Below, piece after piece: positions 49,746-64,000 of a stretch of 64,000 bases of DNA. Position 1 is the first letter of the stretch. Each line of letters begins with the position of its first letter. The stretch covers positions 1 through 64,000 of the forward strand of contig JAWDGP010007490.1 in the NCBI GenBank assembly GCA_033675545.1, given 5' to 3'. The position numbers and the translations under genes are program-made. The stretch is from Elysia crispata (taxonomy: Eukaryota; Mollusca; Gastropoda; Plakobranchidae). Under the pieces are notes generated by a model. It had not been told where the DNA came from. It ran no database searches and worked only from the letters and a program-made list of their open reading frames with translations.

Positions 49746-49832
<87 letters not shown>
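49746..49832. repeat. (CT)n microsatellite
   Basis: About 87 bp of CT. Confidence 0.97.
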
Positions 49833-49834
<2 letters not shown>

Positions 49835-50485
49835 ATTTGTTCACACACCCAAATACACTATGTATCTCCCGCTCTATTTCTATCTCTCGTGTTCTCTCCG
49901 TTAAACTATTTTTGTGTTCTGCGGAACATACCAACAGCGGTCATGATCAAAGACTAGATTTGGACAAAGAATAAGACAAGAAACGCCCGTAAAAACAATG
50001 ACAACTTTCAGACTTGTTATGGAAATAATCGTGAAACATCTACTCTCTTATCCCCACACATAAAATCTTTGAAATATGTTGCGAGTTTGAGGCCTTATTA
50101 TTTTTCGTGGATTAAAGCTTTACGCATCCCGTTCTCTCAGGTTATGGTAATTATTTGGCCCCATACAAAAGCAACAGCGCGGTGCCGGTCAATCCCGGAT
50201 TCGGTGTGCCGAAGTGAAACTCGATTTGTGCCGATCGCATCTTTGGCTGACCGCCACCCCTCGTGCATTTCGTCTGTTCAGTGTCTCTACACCTTACTGA
50301 CATTACTAGATCTAGATCTAAGCTAGTCACCACTGGTGTCAAAGTGTAAACTTTCTAATTAAGAATCCAGATTAATTCATGTCTCATGATCGATAATAAG
50401 ATCTAAATTCAGTCGCAAATTCGCCAAATTTTTACATATTTAATCAGGAACCAAGAAACTCTAATTTAGTCTAATTTAATGCAGG
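49833..50485 (+). other. region upstream of the hydratase-type gene
   Basis: Contains a CpG-richer patch at about 50165-50270 that could be part of a promoter. No TATA box or other clear element was seen. An AATGCAG just before the ATG at 50486 could be a splice acceptor. Confidence 0.35.
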
Positions 50486-53422
50486 ATGGCTGCGACCATT
50501 CAGTGCCTGGGCTCACTTAGGTCTATTAGTTCAATTGCCTGTGGATTCAGAACGGCATGCACAATCATGTGTCAAAGCAGAGCCACTAATAGATCTAGAT
50601 CTATTTATTATTTCAGCACCAGTGCTCCTAGTAGTCAGCAACAGGAGCAAAGTCCTGATGACGAATTTTCCCTTAGTTTGCTTGATGGTGCCAAAGAAGG
50701 TAGGTCGTCTGTTTTTGTTTATAAAATTTATTTATTCATTTATTATTTTTTTGGGGGGAGGGGGTGTGGCGTATTCTACAGCCAGGCAGGAGGCAGTGAC
50801 ATCCTTGACAGCAACTGGGCAAGATACATAATTTATAAATTTAATGCAATAGACACAAATTTCACCAATATGGATGATCATGGAAGGATATAGATCTATA
50901 AAAAAGACTATATGGTTGACAACCTCATCAAGAGTACCTTCAGTACCGTTTTTAGTGAAACTGACTATTCATAGTTACTGATCATGGAAGGCACCGTTTG
51001 AAAGCTTTTAAAAGAGGTATCTACTGGGTAAAACTGTATTACAAAGCATAGAGGAATGAGACACAAGCAATTGAAAATAACTGTTAATAGTTGACCGCAT
51101 AGACTCATAGTGGTTCAAGAGGTTATTCACAATAAGAGGCTGAAAAAAAGAGCTCCCTCGCAAAAAAGTCTGGGAACTTCACAACTGAGTTGTGATATAA
51201 AAATACATGTATTTATAAACACAAATGTGCAAAATTTTTTAAGAGAGGTACATGTAGATCTAGGAAAATCCATCATTTATCTACACATTTCTGTGTGGCA
51301 TTCAGTATCATCAGTTAAGTTGAAATGCTTTGAATTATGAAAGTTTTTATCATTGCTACACTTGTGTGATTTTCCATTGCATTCCTTATCCCTCTAATTG
51401 GTCAGAGCACTTTTATTAAGATGATTTGTTGTATGTTCCTCAAAGAAGGTGTGGCTCATCATTATCATTTTCATTTTATAAATTCATCAAGTTAATGTTA
51501 TATCTGCTATAAATTGTGTTAATCAGTAATATCAAGTTTTCCTAAATTGTGGCAACATTTGTGGTGTGAGGTGTATTAAATCGGAGGCCTCTCTTTAATT
51601 TTGGCTTGTCCATTCTCTGCTAAAAGTGTTTCCAAATGTTTTTTATCAATTGATCTTTCACACTTTTATTTTCAAAGTTTTGTATTGCTTTTCTTTTTGA
51701 CTTTTTAAAATTTTGATGTTGTGCATCATGGAAATGCTGCTTTGTTGATTGTCTCAATAATGGAAAATTTGTTGGAAGATCATATTCTAATCCTTATCTT
51801 TTTTTTTTAATTGTTTCACTGCATTCATTTATGAAGCATGATAGTCACTTTCACTCTGAAATCAGGCCCTGCTCTGTGTTACTTAATTTTTCTAAGCTAG
51901 GTTAGTTGATTGGTGTTCTGATGTCAAATGGGACATTGAGAACATATACGATCAGACCTCTTTCTCTGTAGAGCCTAACATTAATAATAACATCATTTTT
52001 TAATGCTTACGAGCTTTGACTCTGTCAAACTTCTCATGACCAAATCAAAAGTCTAAAAATTTTTTGTTCCATGCATCACCATCCCTGTAAAGTCTGAAGG
52101 TATACCTATAAGTTATGAGCCCATAGATTGATGTAGCACATTTTTTGCTACCTGTTCAAGTTTTTGTAAATAAGTTGATGAAAACAGGACTTATACCATT
52201 TTTCAACTTCTTTTTGTGAACTTTTGCAATTTCTCCAAAACTAACAGTTTTTATTGTACATCACTCAGTAGCTATCACACCCATGAAATCTTTCATTTCT
52301 CATTTTCTAAACAGGAAGGAGGTAGTTTTGTTAAAACCAATTTTATGTCACTTTACACTGCATTTTCAAATATGGGTTTGGAAAAAAAAATGTTCTCTGT
52401 TGCAGATTTGTATTGATTAATTGCTTAGTTCTGTTTATTATTAAGTACTTAGTATATTGTTTCTCACTGCATATGTTTGTGAAACATCCGAAATCAATCT
52501 CCTCTGGTGTTTAACCAGTTTTACACTTACAGCCTTCTTCACTATCTAGATAGATTTGTTCTCATTAGATGCTCATCAAAATTATCGGAGCTTTTATACA
52601 TCTGTAAATTTGCAGTATAGAACAAAAGTTCTAGAATTTAAAGATCTTTATGCAATTTATGATCTTAATCACATAGTTCAGCCTTGGTTAGGGTGGTGTT
52701 GTTCGTGGTCCTTAGCCTATTCTAAAAACATTATTTAGTAGAATTATTAACTTTTTAATAAATCTTGGAACTGTGATTCATAATTAGTGATAAATCATGA
52801 TTGACCTTTTCTGCTTCGTAGCCAGTAGCCTAGGCAGTCATGAATGTTGCTGTTTGATTTCAGCTAGAACTCTTTCAATGTCACTTGACACAAATAATCG
52901 TTTTGGGATCTTTTACACCAGCAGAGACCTCAAGCCAACACCTCAGGGAAGAGAATCACATACACACAAAGTTAAAGATAAATAGATTCCCCTTACCATA
53001 ATGTACCAAAAGTTTTTTGTTTTTTTTTTTACTTAGGAAATTTTTAGTTGTTTCAATATCTTTGAAAGATGTGAATTTTTGCAACTGATGGCAATTTTTG
53101 AGTATTAATTAAAAATCACAATTTTAAAACAGCTTTCTCAATATATTCCTTATTATCTTCAAATGTTTGAATAGTCAAACCTATCATGGAAAGTTATTGT
53201 GTAAAACTCAGGAAAGTGTGTGTGAGGTAGGATGGGGAGATCCTGAATTATAACTGACCTACAAGTACTTCGATTTTTATTTATTTATTTTTTTTTTATT
53301 TTTACATATTTTTTGTACATTTGAATTTTCAATACTTCATTTCTTTTCAAAAAGGTATAGCTGTCATGTCTATGAGACGATTTCGATACAAGAATGCCAT
53401 GGGCAAAAATCTGATACAAAAG
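50486..53422 (+). CDS. probable mitochondrial enoyl-CoA hydratase-family protein (AUH/ECHDC2 type), first two coding exons
   Basis: Exon 1 is 50486-50699, ending GAAG|GTAGGT. Exon 2 is 53355-53422, with acceptor TTCAAAAAG and donor GTACGT, ending in phase 0. Joined, they give 94 residues. An in-frame stop at 50477-50479 supports the ATG. Residues 1-48 are Arg/Ser-rich without acidic residues, as in a mitochondrial presequence. Residues about 72-94 (GIAVMSMRRFRYKNAMGKNL) resemble the crotonase-fold opening of AUH, human [20 protein letters not shown]. In AUH this leads to the hydratase that acts in leucine breakdown. ECHDC2 or another mitochondrial crotonase is possible. The catalytic exons were not found before the right edge, so the gene is partial or has very long introns. 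Confidence 0.6.
50700..53354 (+). other. first intron of the hydratase-type gene
   Basis: Opens GTAGGT and closes TTCAAAAAG. No recognisable gene or element inside. Confidence 0.55.
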
Positions 53423-53682
53423 GTACGTCCAATTCATTATAGAGAAATTAGTCAGTGTGCAATTTTACTTAGATTCAGTAGGTGAGGGATTAATTATTTA
53501 AGAAGAAACTTTTATTCTTGAGTTATCTGCTGGCAAATTTTTTAAAAGTTTTGCAAAGCAAGAGGCCTTTTTTTTTACACATAAAGTACCACACTTGTAT
53601 TTTGTCCATTTATTTGTTCTTTACTATGTTTCCATGTCTTATTTGTCGGTGTCAAGCTAGATCTAGGTTTCTGGTTGATTTT

Positions 53683-53686
<4 letters not shown>

Positions 53687-53767
<81 letters not shown>
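53687..53767. repeat. (CT)n microsatellite
   Basis: About 80 bp CT, shortly after the second hydratase exon. Confidence 0.97.
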
Positions 53768-53770
<3 letters not shown>

Positions 53771-53929
53771 TTGTTTAATATGTGGAAAAGACAGTGCTTA
53801 GATCACTTTTTGTTAATGAGTACAAGTACAGAACCCGTTCTACGAACAGTACAATAATATAATAGTATGGCTTACCTTGCTCACTGATGCAGGACTTCTT
53901 TGTAAACCACATTGCTGGTATATACTTCA

Positions 53930-55482
53930 TAGCCGGAATAGATTTTAGGGCTGTTTTTTTTTTGAGCCAACACGACTCATGTCAACATAAAGTTGCCCAT
54001 GTGAAAAGAAATCCTGTTTCAAATAAACGCCTACATGTGGTAGTGTTTGACCCTGAGCTTTATTAGCAGTGATGACAAAGGCAGGTCGAACAGGAAATTG
54101 CTTTCTTTTCATGTGGAGGGAAAAATGTTGTCTGAGGGGATTATTGGGATTCTGGAAATGAATATTAGCTTTCCAGCATGGAGTCCACAGACTATTGTCG
54201 CATCAATGTTGTGATCATATAGATGTTCAATGACATATCGTGTTCCATTGCAGTGGCCATTTACTGGGTCCAGATTACGCAACAGCATGATGATGCTGTA
54301 CTTTTTTAGCTGTAATATATGAGGCAGCATTCCTTAGGGCACAGCGTGTTGAGAAACTCTATGGGGTACTGGTGTTCATTTTCTTCCACAGAATCATTGC
54401 TTCTGTTACACTTTGACATCTCCAGGAAATGTGTTCATGATGGTGTTGTTGGTGGCATCTACTTCACTGTTGGTAGGACAAATGATTGACCATGATGCTA
54501 GCCAAGTTGAGTCTGCTACTTGTTCTCAATACCTCCAAAAACAAAGTCCAGAAGCTCTGTTTCATTTTCTACTGTCATGTCATCTGGAAGTTTGATGAAA
54601 AAATTCCCTTTGTCTTTGTGCTATTCTTCTTTACCATCTCCAAAGCTATGAAGGAAATGTGCTAATTGTGAAGACTCTCCTCGTAGCTTTGCCCTCATGT
54701 TTTGTGTTAGCTTCAATCTTGTGACAATTTGCCAGAGATATGAAGATTTCAGCGTTGCCTCCACAATATCAGGCATGGATCCATGTCGGACAACTGGTAA
54801 AATGTGTCGCCAATCACCAGCCAAAAGTACAATCAGTCCCCCAAATGGCGATGAATTTTTTCGAATGTCTTGCATTGTTCTGTCTATTGATTCAAACACA
54901 TGTTTGTGTCATATAGAGATTTCATCAATGATGAGGAGATCTGGGTTTTTTTTTTTTTTAAAGAGAATACCTGTTGCTTCTTGTGGAGATATGTTACACA
55001 TAGAGGTTTCATGGGTGGTCAAAGGTACCTAGCATCTGCTATGTACAGTTCTTCCATGAGACAACAGAGTCGCTGCAATTCCAGAGAGAGCTGTTGCAAT
55101 TGCAATTTTCTTCTTTGATCTGATTGCTGCTAGGATCAGGTTCATTGTATGCGTTTTCCCAGTCCCTCCACTGGCATCTATAGCAAACAGTAGTCCCTAC
55201 TGAGCTTCAACAGACATCAATATGGCATCAAAAACATTTTTTTTGCTCCTCAGTGAGTTTTGGATATCCTTGTTGCACCTGCTGTTCTAAAATTTCGCAG
55301 TTGTGCTGCAATTCATCATGCACTGTTTTGGGTAGTCCATCAGTTGATGTAAATACCTCAGCTTGGGGTAATTTAAAGTCTCGGTTCAAATCCAGGCCTT
55401 CGTTATCGAGAATTTCTTGCAAGTGTGAGAGAGCCTCGTTTTCGACATAATGGGTGAGATCACCGATCTTGTCCCTCATCAT
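53930..55482 (-). pseudogene. decayed Helitron/PIF1-type helicase
   Basis: Minus-strand pieces in helicase order: an N-terminal part (55482-55228, ending LTEEQKKCF); Walker A SGGTGKT (near 55180-55150); a second motif with IAIATALSGIAATLL-like text; Walker B DLLIIDEIS (near 54945-54915); GDWRHILPVV, matching the GDFRQ motif of PIF1 helicases (within 54899-54621); LRNLDPVNGHCNGTRY (54330-54109); and the C-terminal FVITANKAQGQT and GQLYVDMSRVGS (near 54085-53945). Stops and frame changes break it. This text is typical of helicases captured in Helitrons. No rolling-circle Rep domain and no Helitron terminus were seen. It lies antisense to, and just downstream of, the second hydratase exon. Confidence 0.82.
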
Positions 55483-57389
55483 GAAATCCCTACAGAGTTC
55501 TGTTTAAACTCTTAGATCTATAGGATTTTATTCTTCGCGCTCGCGCTCGCCATTCTGTCTTCAACTGCACTGTAGGGATATGCGATTCTTCGATTCCTTA
55601 ATCGATTCCATTTTAACCCCAGAATCAATAGAAATCATTATTGGCATTTCGTGCAAGACCAGTTTTTGGGCCGTTTTTCTTGAATCTAGATTTTGTTTGA
55701 GTTTCTTCCTTTTTTCAAAATCAACTATTAAAAAATTGCCTATCCTATTTGTTCATTACGTTTTCACTATTATTTTTCATAAGGAATTGATTCCGGAATC
55801 GGATTCGATCTCTCCAGCAGTCTGTGAAATCGCACACCCCTACTGCACTCTGTAAGCGATCAAAACAATGCGTATTTTGATACAGTTTTTGTGAAACGAA
55901 ATGAAAACAGCGATTCAAAATGTCGACAAATTCGATTCATGTTGGCGATTTTACATTTCAATTAATGACGGAAATGGTAAAGGTTTGGAGCTATTTTTGC
56001 TCTTTTGAAATAGGCCCACGGAACATTTCATCACTTTTGTTACACGATGGTTATTTTTGTAGAATTTTATGGCCCCGGGTGAAAAAGCCTAAGTTGTGGA
56101 CATTTTTTACCCTAGCTCTATTATAATAAGAAACAAAAAACTCGCAACTAACTCTTCTCAGTTTTGTTGTTTTTTTGGTTTGTGTGTCTCTTAAAACCCT
56201 TGAAGATCGGCTCAGGTAAAGCGCTGATTTGCCAGAGTGAGGGTGCCGAGCCAATAACTGTTGCGAGAGCGCACTAACACACAGGTAATTGATTTGTGCA
56301 CTAACAGGTCCAGTCGTGTGAAAATCAAATATCTAGGAGTTGATACGCTGTTTGTACGTCTAAAGTATATAGACACCTATAAAAATACACATTTTCTGAA
56401 ACTTTACTGTTTAATCTTTGTGCTCATTTATTTTTTTAACTTTTTTTTTTTTGTTTCATTTAGGACATAATATGAATTGGGGTAAATGACGCACATAAAA
56501 TCATATCAAGAAGGAAAATAATGGGACAAATTTTATCGATAAAGCTAATCGCAAGTTCCCTAGTTTGCTTGTAATTAGAACATCAATCTTTGAACGATGA
56601 CTAATCCAATCACCATGTGCTATTTCGCGCCAATCAAGATCCACGAAACAAAGCTCTTGAATCAATTATGACGGCCTATCAAGTCATTTTCATAAGCTTC
56701 TTTTATCTAATACAAACGTAGCGGAACCAACAAGCATCAAAGGAACAAACTTACTTCTCATATCCCTTTTTTCACACATACTCGAAAACCAAATACCCCT
56801 CAAGTTCACCCATACCCTCTTTTTTTTTTGGAGGGGAGGAGGGAGAAATTTAGTAAGCAGACACACAGGCCAAAAAAAACCAAAATAGAATTGTCAACAA
56901 CAAATTATAAAATACACTTTGAATTTTTACGTCATCAATTAAAAGCTATAAAATTGTCATGCTGATTCATGGGTTCCAAACTACAGCTGTACCAAACTAA
57001 GGCGCCACCTCACGCTGAGAAACGGATGCAATAGGCTCTAACACATGGCCCATACGACAGTATATGTAAATGTAATACAAAGACTTTTCAAATTGAGTTA
57101 AAGTTGACTGTAGCTTCATTGGTTTCAAATCTCAAATGAAAACCATTTATCAGTTGTCATGTCAATTTTGGCCCCTCCCTCGAGTGGGTTTGTTATGTGT
57201 ATTTATTGAGAAGATACAAAGTGCTCTTACTGAGAAGCCTAACTGAACTTATGTCGTCACGAAATAAGCCAATGAAGACCATTATGTCTGAGGCTTATAT
57301 CATATTTCACTGATACTCTGATTCGTCCGTTTAGATATTGTTTTAACTGAAGGGCCAAGTGCCATGCCCCTGACTCAGCCAGTTATACG
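55483..57389. other. gene-free interval
   Basis: No coding exon of the hydratase gene or other feature was recognised. Confidence 0.45.
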
Positions 57390-58929
<1,540 letters not shown>

Positions 58930-60140
58930 TACACCCCCCAGTTTTGGAAGGTCGTCCCCGACCTGGGCATACTGCCAGGAAAAAGGACAAAACAAAAAAT
59001 AAAGAAAAAGAAAAAACTCCATGGGGAGCCTACAAGATGCGACGCTATGGCTGTCGTGACAATAGATTTATCCACCCCGTCAAAAGCAAGTAGACTCTTG
59101 AACTCAGACAACTTGTCATTCAAAGACATCCAAAATTCTCCAGAAGTCTGCCATGCAGGCAGTTGTTTCAGTCTTACCGATCTGTGGGGAACCGGGACAG
59201 GTGGAGGTGACCCAGGCTGTGGTGTGACCGGCAAAAGTGTATCTAGGGGAACAAGATCAACAACTGTATCGTCCGATTCGTCGGACTCAGCAGCTATATC
59301 ACGTGAGAGAGCGCGTGGTCGGGAATCTGGCCTCTGAATTTTGGGCTCCGAGAAGATCTGATCGAATTCAGTTTCATCGAGGTTACTTTCACCATCATCT
59401 TCCAGTTCTAACACGGATGTGGTGCCTTTGACCTCGTCCTCGTGCAACACTTGCTGGGGCATTGCCGAGATGGACCTGGAGGTCCTGTTTGTCTTAGCTG
59501 AGAGAAGCGCCTTCCGTGTTGCCACATTGTCAGGGCTTATGTCAGGACGGTCTTCCCTCACACTTTCCACAGGAAGCAATAGATTCCTATGTGGAATTCG
59601 ATTTCTCTCTCTATTCACAGGCTCGACGACAAAGACTGTCGTCCTTGAATCTGGTTGCTCTTTCACAACAAAAATGTCGTCACTCCATTTATCCTAGAGC
59701 TTATAGGGACTCGCAAAAGAACAATTTCAAACCAAGGCTTTGTCGCCGGGTTGCTCCTCTCACTCGTTTGTCATAAAAAAAATTCTTTGACTTCCCTTTG
59801 CTTTAGCACTTTTCTCCGAGGCCTTAGCCCATGCCCATTCTAAAGCTTTCTTTACATTTGTGATGTAATCACCTCTAGGATCTGAAAAAGAGGAAACATG
59901 TTATCAACAGGGAGCCTCGGTTTTCTCCCAAACATGAGAAAGTAGGGCGAGAATTCTGTAGAATCGCACTTAGTACTATTCTATGCGAGAACCAACAGGA
60001 AATAAAAAAGATATCGCCCAATCTTGTGTACCTACTTTGTGTCGTAGCGACCAAGTAGACTATACGATTTTGCTAATGCCGAAAAAACTAAGCAACGGAG
60101 GCGGCGGGTGTCGGGCTGGGAGAGCCTATTAATTTACCAG
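58930..60140 (-). pseudogene. tail of a Gypsy pol (integrase C-terminus)
   Basis: Minus-strand text ending a Gypsy integrase: FLMFGRKPRLPVDN (near 59945-59900), then KEQPDSRTTVFVVEPVNRE and RIPHRNLLLPV in the open frame 59666-58902. An acidic linker and RSVRLKQLPAW follow. HRNLLLP is common just after the integrase of invertebrate Gypsy elements. It belongs to the fossil at 57390-62224; the upstream gag, protease, RT and RNase H are not recognised. Confidence 0.75.
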
Positions 60141-60900
60141 CTTGCCAGACTGAAAGTTAGTTCCGGCACACTGGGCTAGCATAGACCAGAAACTAAATAA
60201 CGTAACGAAAGAGCTGGTTATGTGTTCTAAAATCATTACATGGTTCTATAGAATCAGAAAAAAAAACACTTAGTTATAAGGAAAAATAATACATGTACAT
60301 GTACAACAAACTTAAACCCAAGACAAAAAATTACATAATCAATTAGGAATAAATGAAGAGAGAAGTTTCTTTTACAACAACCAGGTAAGAAACACTTGGG
60401 CTGTACAAATATCCCATAACAATATTGGATGAATAAAATTGACAGAAGGTAAAAGAAAAAGAAGTCACAGGCAGTCGCAACCAGCAGTCAACCAAGATGT
60501 CGTCTGCAACGAGTGTGAAAAAAAAGATTGATGTCTTTTGCCTCCCAACCAGTTCATACATCAGCAGTCATAGAGTCTTCTTTGTTGTTCCCCGAGACGC
60601 TCTCGATATCAGATGACACTGGATCCCTGCCGCGTCGGATGCGATAGACTGAGAGTGAATGGTCCCGAGTGATTGGGCGCCAATGAAAGCTTTTGTGGAA
60701 GGGGTGGGGATGGCCCGGTGGCTTTCAATGCTCAACGACAGAGCTAAGGATTCCTAGTACGGATGGTTAAGTCTTCTCTCACTCTTTCTATCTTCTCAGT
60801 TCTCATGGAATGGCTACAGGAGGCAGTGTCTACAGATTTATTCATTCATTAAAGTCAAATGTTCAGGAAGAATCGGTATAGTAAGGCCCAAGAAGGTTCT

Positions 60901-60990
60901 GTATACAGTAATAAGGCTCAAGAAGGCTCAGTATACAGTAATAAGGCTAAGGAAGGCTCAGTATACAGTAATAAGGCTCAGGAAGGCTCC
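60901..60990 (+). repeat. 3 x 30-bp minisatellite in the right LTR
   Basis: Three consecutive units begin GTATACAGTAATAAGGCT, at 60901, 60931 and 60961. Confidence 0.93.
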
Positions 60991-61253
60991 TGAAATGAAC
61001 ATTAAATACAGATATTATGAGCAATGTATCTTAACATATTCACATGATACTGAAATCAACATTTTACTGCAACATAGTTGTACTCATATATCTTCATGAG
61101 GCTTAGAAATACAATACGAGTCAGTGGAACAAATGGATAATATTAATACAGCACAACAGGAATCATTCCTCCATTAATATATGGAATTATACACTGATAA
61201 ACAGACGGACGTAAATTGGTCGGCTTGTGAATATACTATTTTTCCGTCTCTTT

Positions 61254-61365
<112 letters not shown>

Positions 61366-62224
61366 TTAATGCCTGTATCCTATACACAAAATACAGGGCT
61401 TTACCGGTTTAAGAATGAAACTTGGTCTCATTCCACCTCTCAATCTAATATCAGTTTCCAGGGCATCTCAAGCCATGAGAACGATTAAAACAATATGAAA
61501 TTCATAACCTCAGAGTCAGAACTTCATCGACTGTTTTACTAACAGATCAAACAATAACGGAATATTCTTATAGACTTTCAATCAAAGAAATTAAAGCTAC
61601 TAGTTTGCATAAATGTCGGAGGATCTCCTCCAAAATTTGGGTTAGCATCTTATTGATGAAATGAATTATCTAAATAAAAAAATGCTAGCAGATCTAGGTC
61701 ACTAAGTATGCTACATTATATTTGGACATACACCCAGCGTCGACTGCCTCTGGATGTTGGTCAAACTGACGGTCGTTCGTTAAATGGTCAAATGTAGAGT
61801 TAGTTTGAAAGATACCCCTTTTTATGGAATTTACGGAGGGCCTACAACGTGTTGGACTCCACTCTAAAGTTAGTATATGATGTACAATTTAATTGTGGGC
61901 GTCATCGGTGACTCATATGGAAGGATGGGGACTTGGGACCAATTCTGGCATTGTCTTCAGGTGGGTATGATATTCCTGCTGACGTATCTAATGCGTAACT
62001 AAGCTGATGCAAGGATTTCCTAAGCGTTTCCGATCCAACTCTTGCACACGCTGACTCATGACTGCTGGGGATCATTGAGTACAACTTTATACCTTTACCT
62101 CAAGACTTAATGACGAGAACGGGTGGACTTAAAGAAGTAATACGGGGGAATTAAAGGAGGAATAAAGCGGTTACTAAAACTATTATCATTGTTTTATCAC
62201 TGAACCAAAGGTACCTATCCCACA

Positions 62225-64000
62225 CATGTATGTTGTAATATATCATAGTCAATAATGCTCACTTGATCATAACTTCGCTGCCAATAAAGGTAGGAACTTC
62301 AAATAAACTGCAAAATTATTGGCCGTTATTGTAGCATTATATGAATTCAATCAAGCAGAGCGTGGAATATTTTAATAAAATAGAACCATAGGTAATGCTG
62401 GTGATCAACAAATCATAGTTGATAGTTTACTTTAATTCATGACTCTGCTCACCGTTAAGCTTATAATACAGATTACTAATACTATAAGTCCACTATAATA
62501 TGATAGAAATGCACGAGTAAACTTATGTATTAGTAACTAAGAATTTAGCCCTGGGAAATTACACTAACATACAAGGAAAGGATTGCTTGCAATTGCTAGC
62601 ATGGAAAACTACATTAACCTGTTCTATATCAAACAACTGCAATCTTAGTATGTTTACAAATACTGAAAGATTATATTTAGCAAAAGTTTAACATTACATA
62701 AAATTTAGGCAAGTATGAGCAAGTCCAATAATTCTGGTGCACAGCATAAAATTGAACAATGTCAAATTGAATTACAAAATGAAACAAATTCATTCAACTT
62801 ACCCAAAAGAGTAAGAAAATCGCGGACGTCAATCCAAATAAGAAAATACAGATCAGAGCTTTTAGTTACACTTTCACGGATCTATCACGCCAGTATCTGG
62901 TGAGGAAAACAGGTGGTAGGAACTTTGGTAGACAAATCGTAACCTGCTCTTATCGTGGGCTCGAGGTGGAATGAATCGAGTCCCACTAACTCGATATTAA
63001 GTTCTCACATGAGGAGCGTCCCTACCTCATTCTAAATCACTCTCTACCAAATCAAAATGCACTATTCCAAAATAAAAGCAAAAAGTATCTTTGTCGCGCC
63101 TGGGTGTCTCAAACAGGCAGGACCACCCTCTGGATATGATCCGCCCCAAAGGATCACATTCGCCACCCTAGACGGATAAATCTTCCTTCCCCAGACGGCC
63201 CGGCTAGTAAATGACGTGCCCAGGTGAAACTCTAGATGAACCTTGCTACTGCACCCAAGAACACTGGCGCCAAACATCTGTACGCGAGACATGTTAGCAT
63301 CAAAATCATAACGTAGAAAGAATTAAAGTTCAGAAAATACAGTTCACAGCATAGGATAAAACTAGTTTTGAATTTCCATCCATTTCAAATTAAAACAAGA
63401 ATAAAAAAAATTAAAATCTTCACATTGTTGGTACACATACCAGCACTCAAATGGTAACGTAATATGTACATGTAGTTCTTGAATAAAGGGAAGAAAAATC
63501 TCTTCGTTCTGTCGTCCGCTTACACATGTATATGCGGTATTACACATCTACAACTGTCGCCTTCTCACTGGAAATTGATTGAGTTGTAGATAGACATTTG
63601 ACCCCCAGTGAAAACGTCCCAGAAATGTTGTAGATGATCCGGTGTCGTTTTCCCAGGTTAGCATTCTGTTCATATCAATACACAGTCTAGATAATACACA
63701 CCTTATATTTTTTATGTACTACATGTATGATACTGATTTCTAGGAGGAAAAGATATAAAGAATTATTTTTGCTTCTTTTCATGCATACTAAAGATAGAAG
63801 GAAAGAAAAACAAAGAGTTGACAAAAGAGGGGAGACAACCTTTGAGATAAACCAGAAGATAGAAAATGAGAGAGAGAGAGAGAGAAAATGAAAGAAAGGA
63901 AACAACAGATAAAGCAGTCGGTAGAAAAAGAGATATAGAATGAAAGAGAAAACTAGAGAGAGAAACTATAGAGAAGGTAGAAACAGGTAGAGAGAGAGAG
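62225..64000. other. gene-free right end, with a GC-richer block
   Basis: No gene was recognised. The block at about 62940-63300 is clearly richer in G+C than its surroundings and contains TGGCGCCA. The last 200 bp are purine-rich, mostly GA. Confidence 0.45.

Noticed and set aside
54413-55118. Plus-strand open frames of 60-111 codons
   Set aside because: Antisense shadows of the Helitron-type helicase remnant.
63062-63292. 76-codon open frame with TGGCGCCA nearby, as an LTR element start
   Set aside because: No paired LTR or pol motif in the window; kept only as a low-interest composition finding.

Overview
The window is animal nuclear DNA, A+T-rich and crowded with simple repeats and transposable elements. 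The element mix points to a marine or freshwater invertebrate, most likely a mollusc and perhaps a gastropod: BEL/Pao and several Ty3/Gypsy lineages, an APE-type LINE, a Helitron-type helicase, tRNA-derived SINEs and many TAGATC hexamer tracts. That placement is inference from overall flavour, not from a marker gene.

Layout. 1-3394 (-) is an old broken Ty3/Gypsy fossil whose integrase precedes the reverse transcriptase, the Gmr1-type order; it runs off the left edge. 3395-8981 is gene-poor, with microsatellites and a 188-bp tandem dimer. 8982-16486 is a very large near-identical inverted repeat: arms of about 3.0 and 2.9 kb around a 1.63-kb loop. 16742-16911 looks like a promoter with a non-coding first exon. 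18367-25651 (-) is a BEL/Pao element that looks whole, with identical 209-bp LTRs, a 5-bp target duplication and a tRNA-Phe primer site. It sits in the 3' end of an older degenerate LINE (25657-28620 plus 18331-18361). 29325-30112 is a piece of a Gypsy gag-protease.

Host genes. 30289-40562 (+) is an emerin-like LEM-domain inner nuclear membrane protein, read here as five coding exons giving 185 residues. 50486-53422 (+) holds the first two coding exons of a probable mitochondrial enoyl-CoA hydratase-family enzyme of the AUH/ECHDC2 type; its remaining exons were not found. 46060-48260 (-) is a decayed transposase-like gene of a family I cannot name. 48520-49545 holds four copies of a tRNA-derived SINE. 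53930-55482 (-) is a decayed Helitron/PIF1-type helicase in the opposite orientation to the hydratase gene. 57390-62224 is a broken Gypsy element with two 1.54-kb LTRs and only the tail of pol between them.

The two host genes show no functional link to each other. Most of the window is intron and intergenic DNA shaped by repeats. The strongest unexplained structure is the 7.5-kb inverted repeat, whose outer ends and loop share a set of short AACG...CGTT palindromes and a GTATTCAGAA motif.
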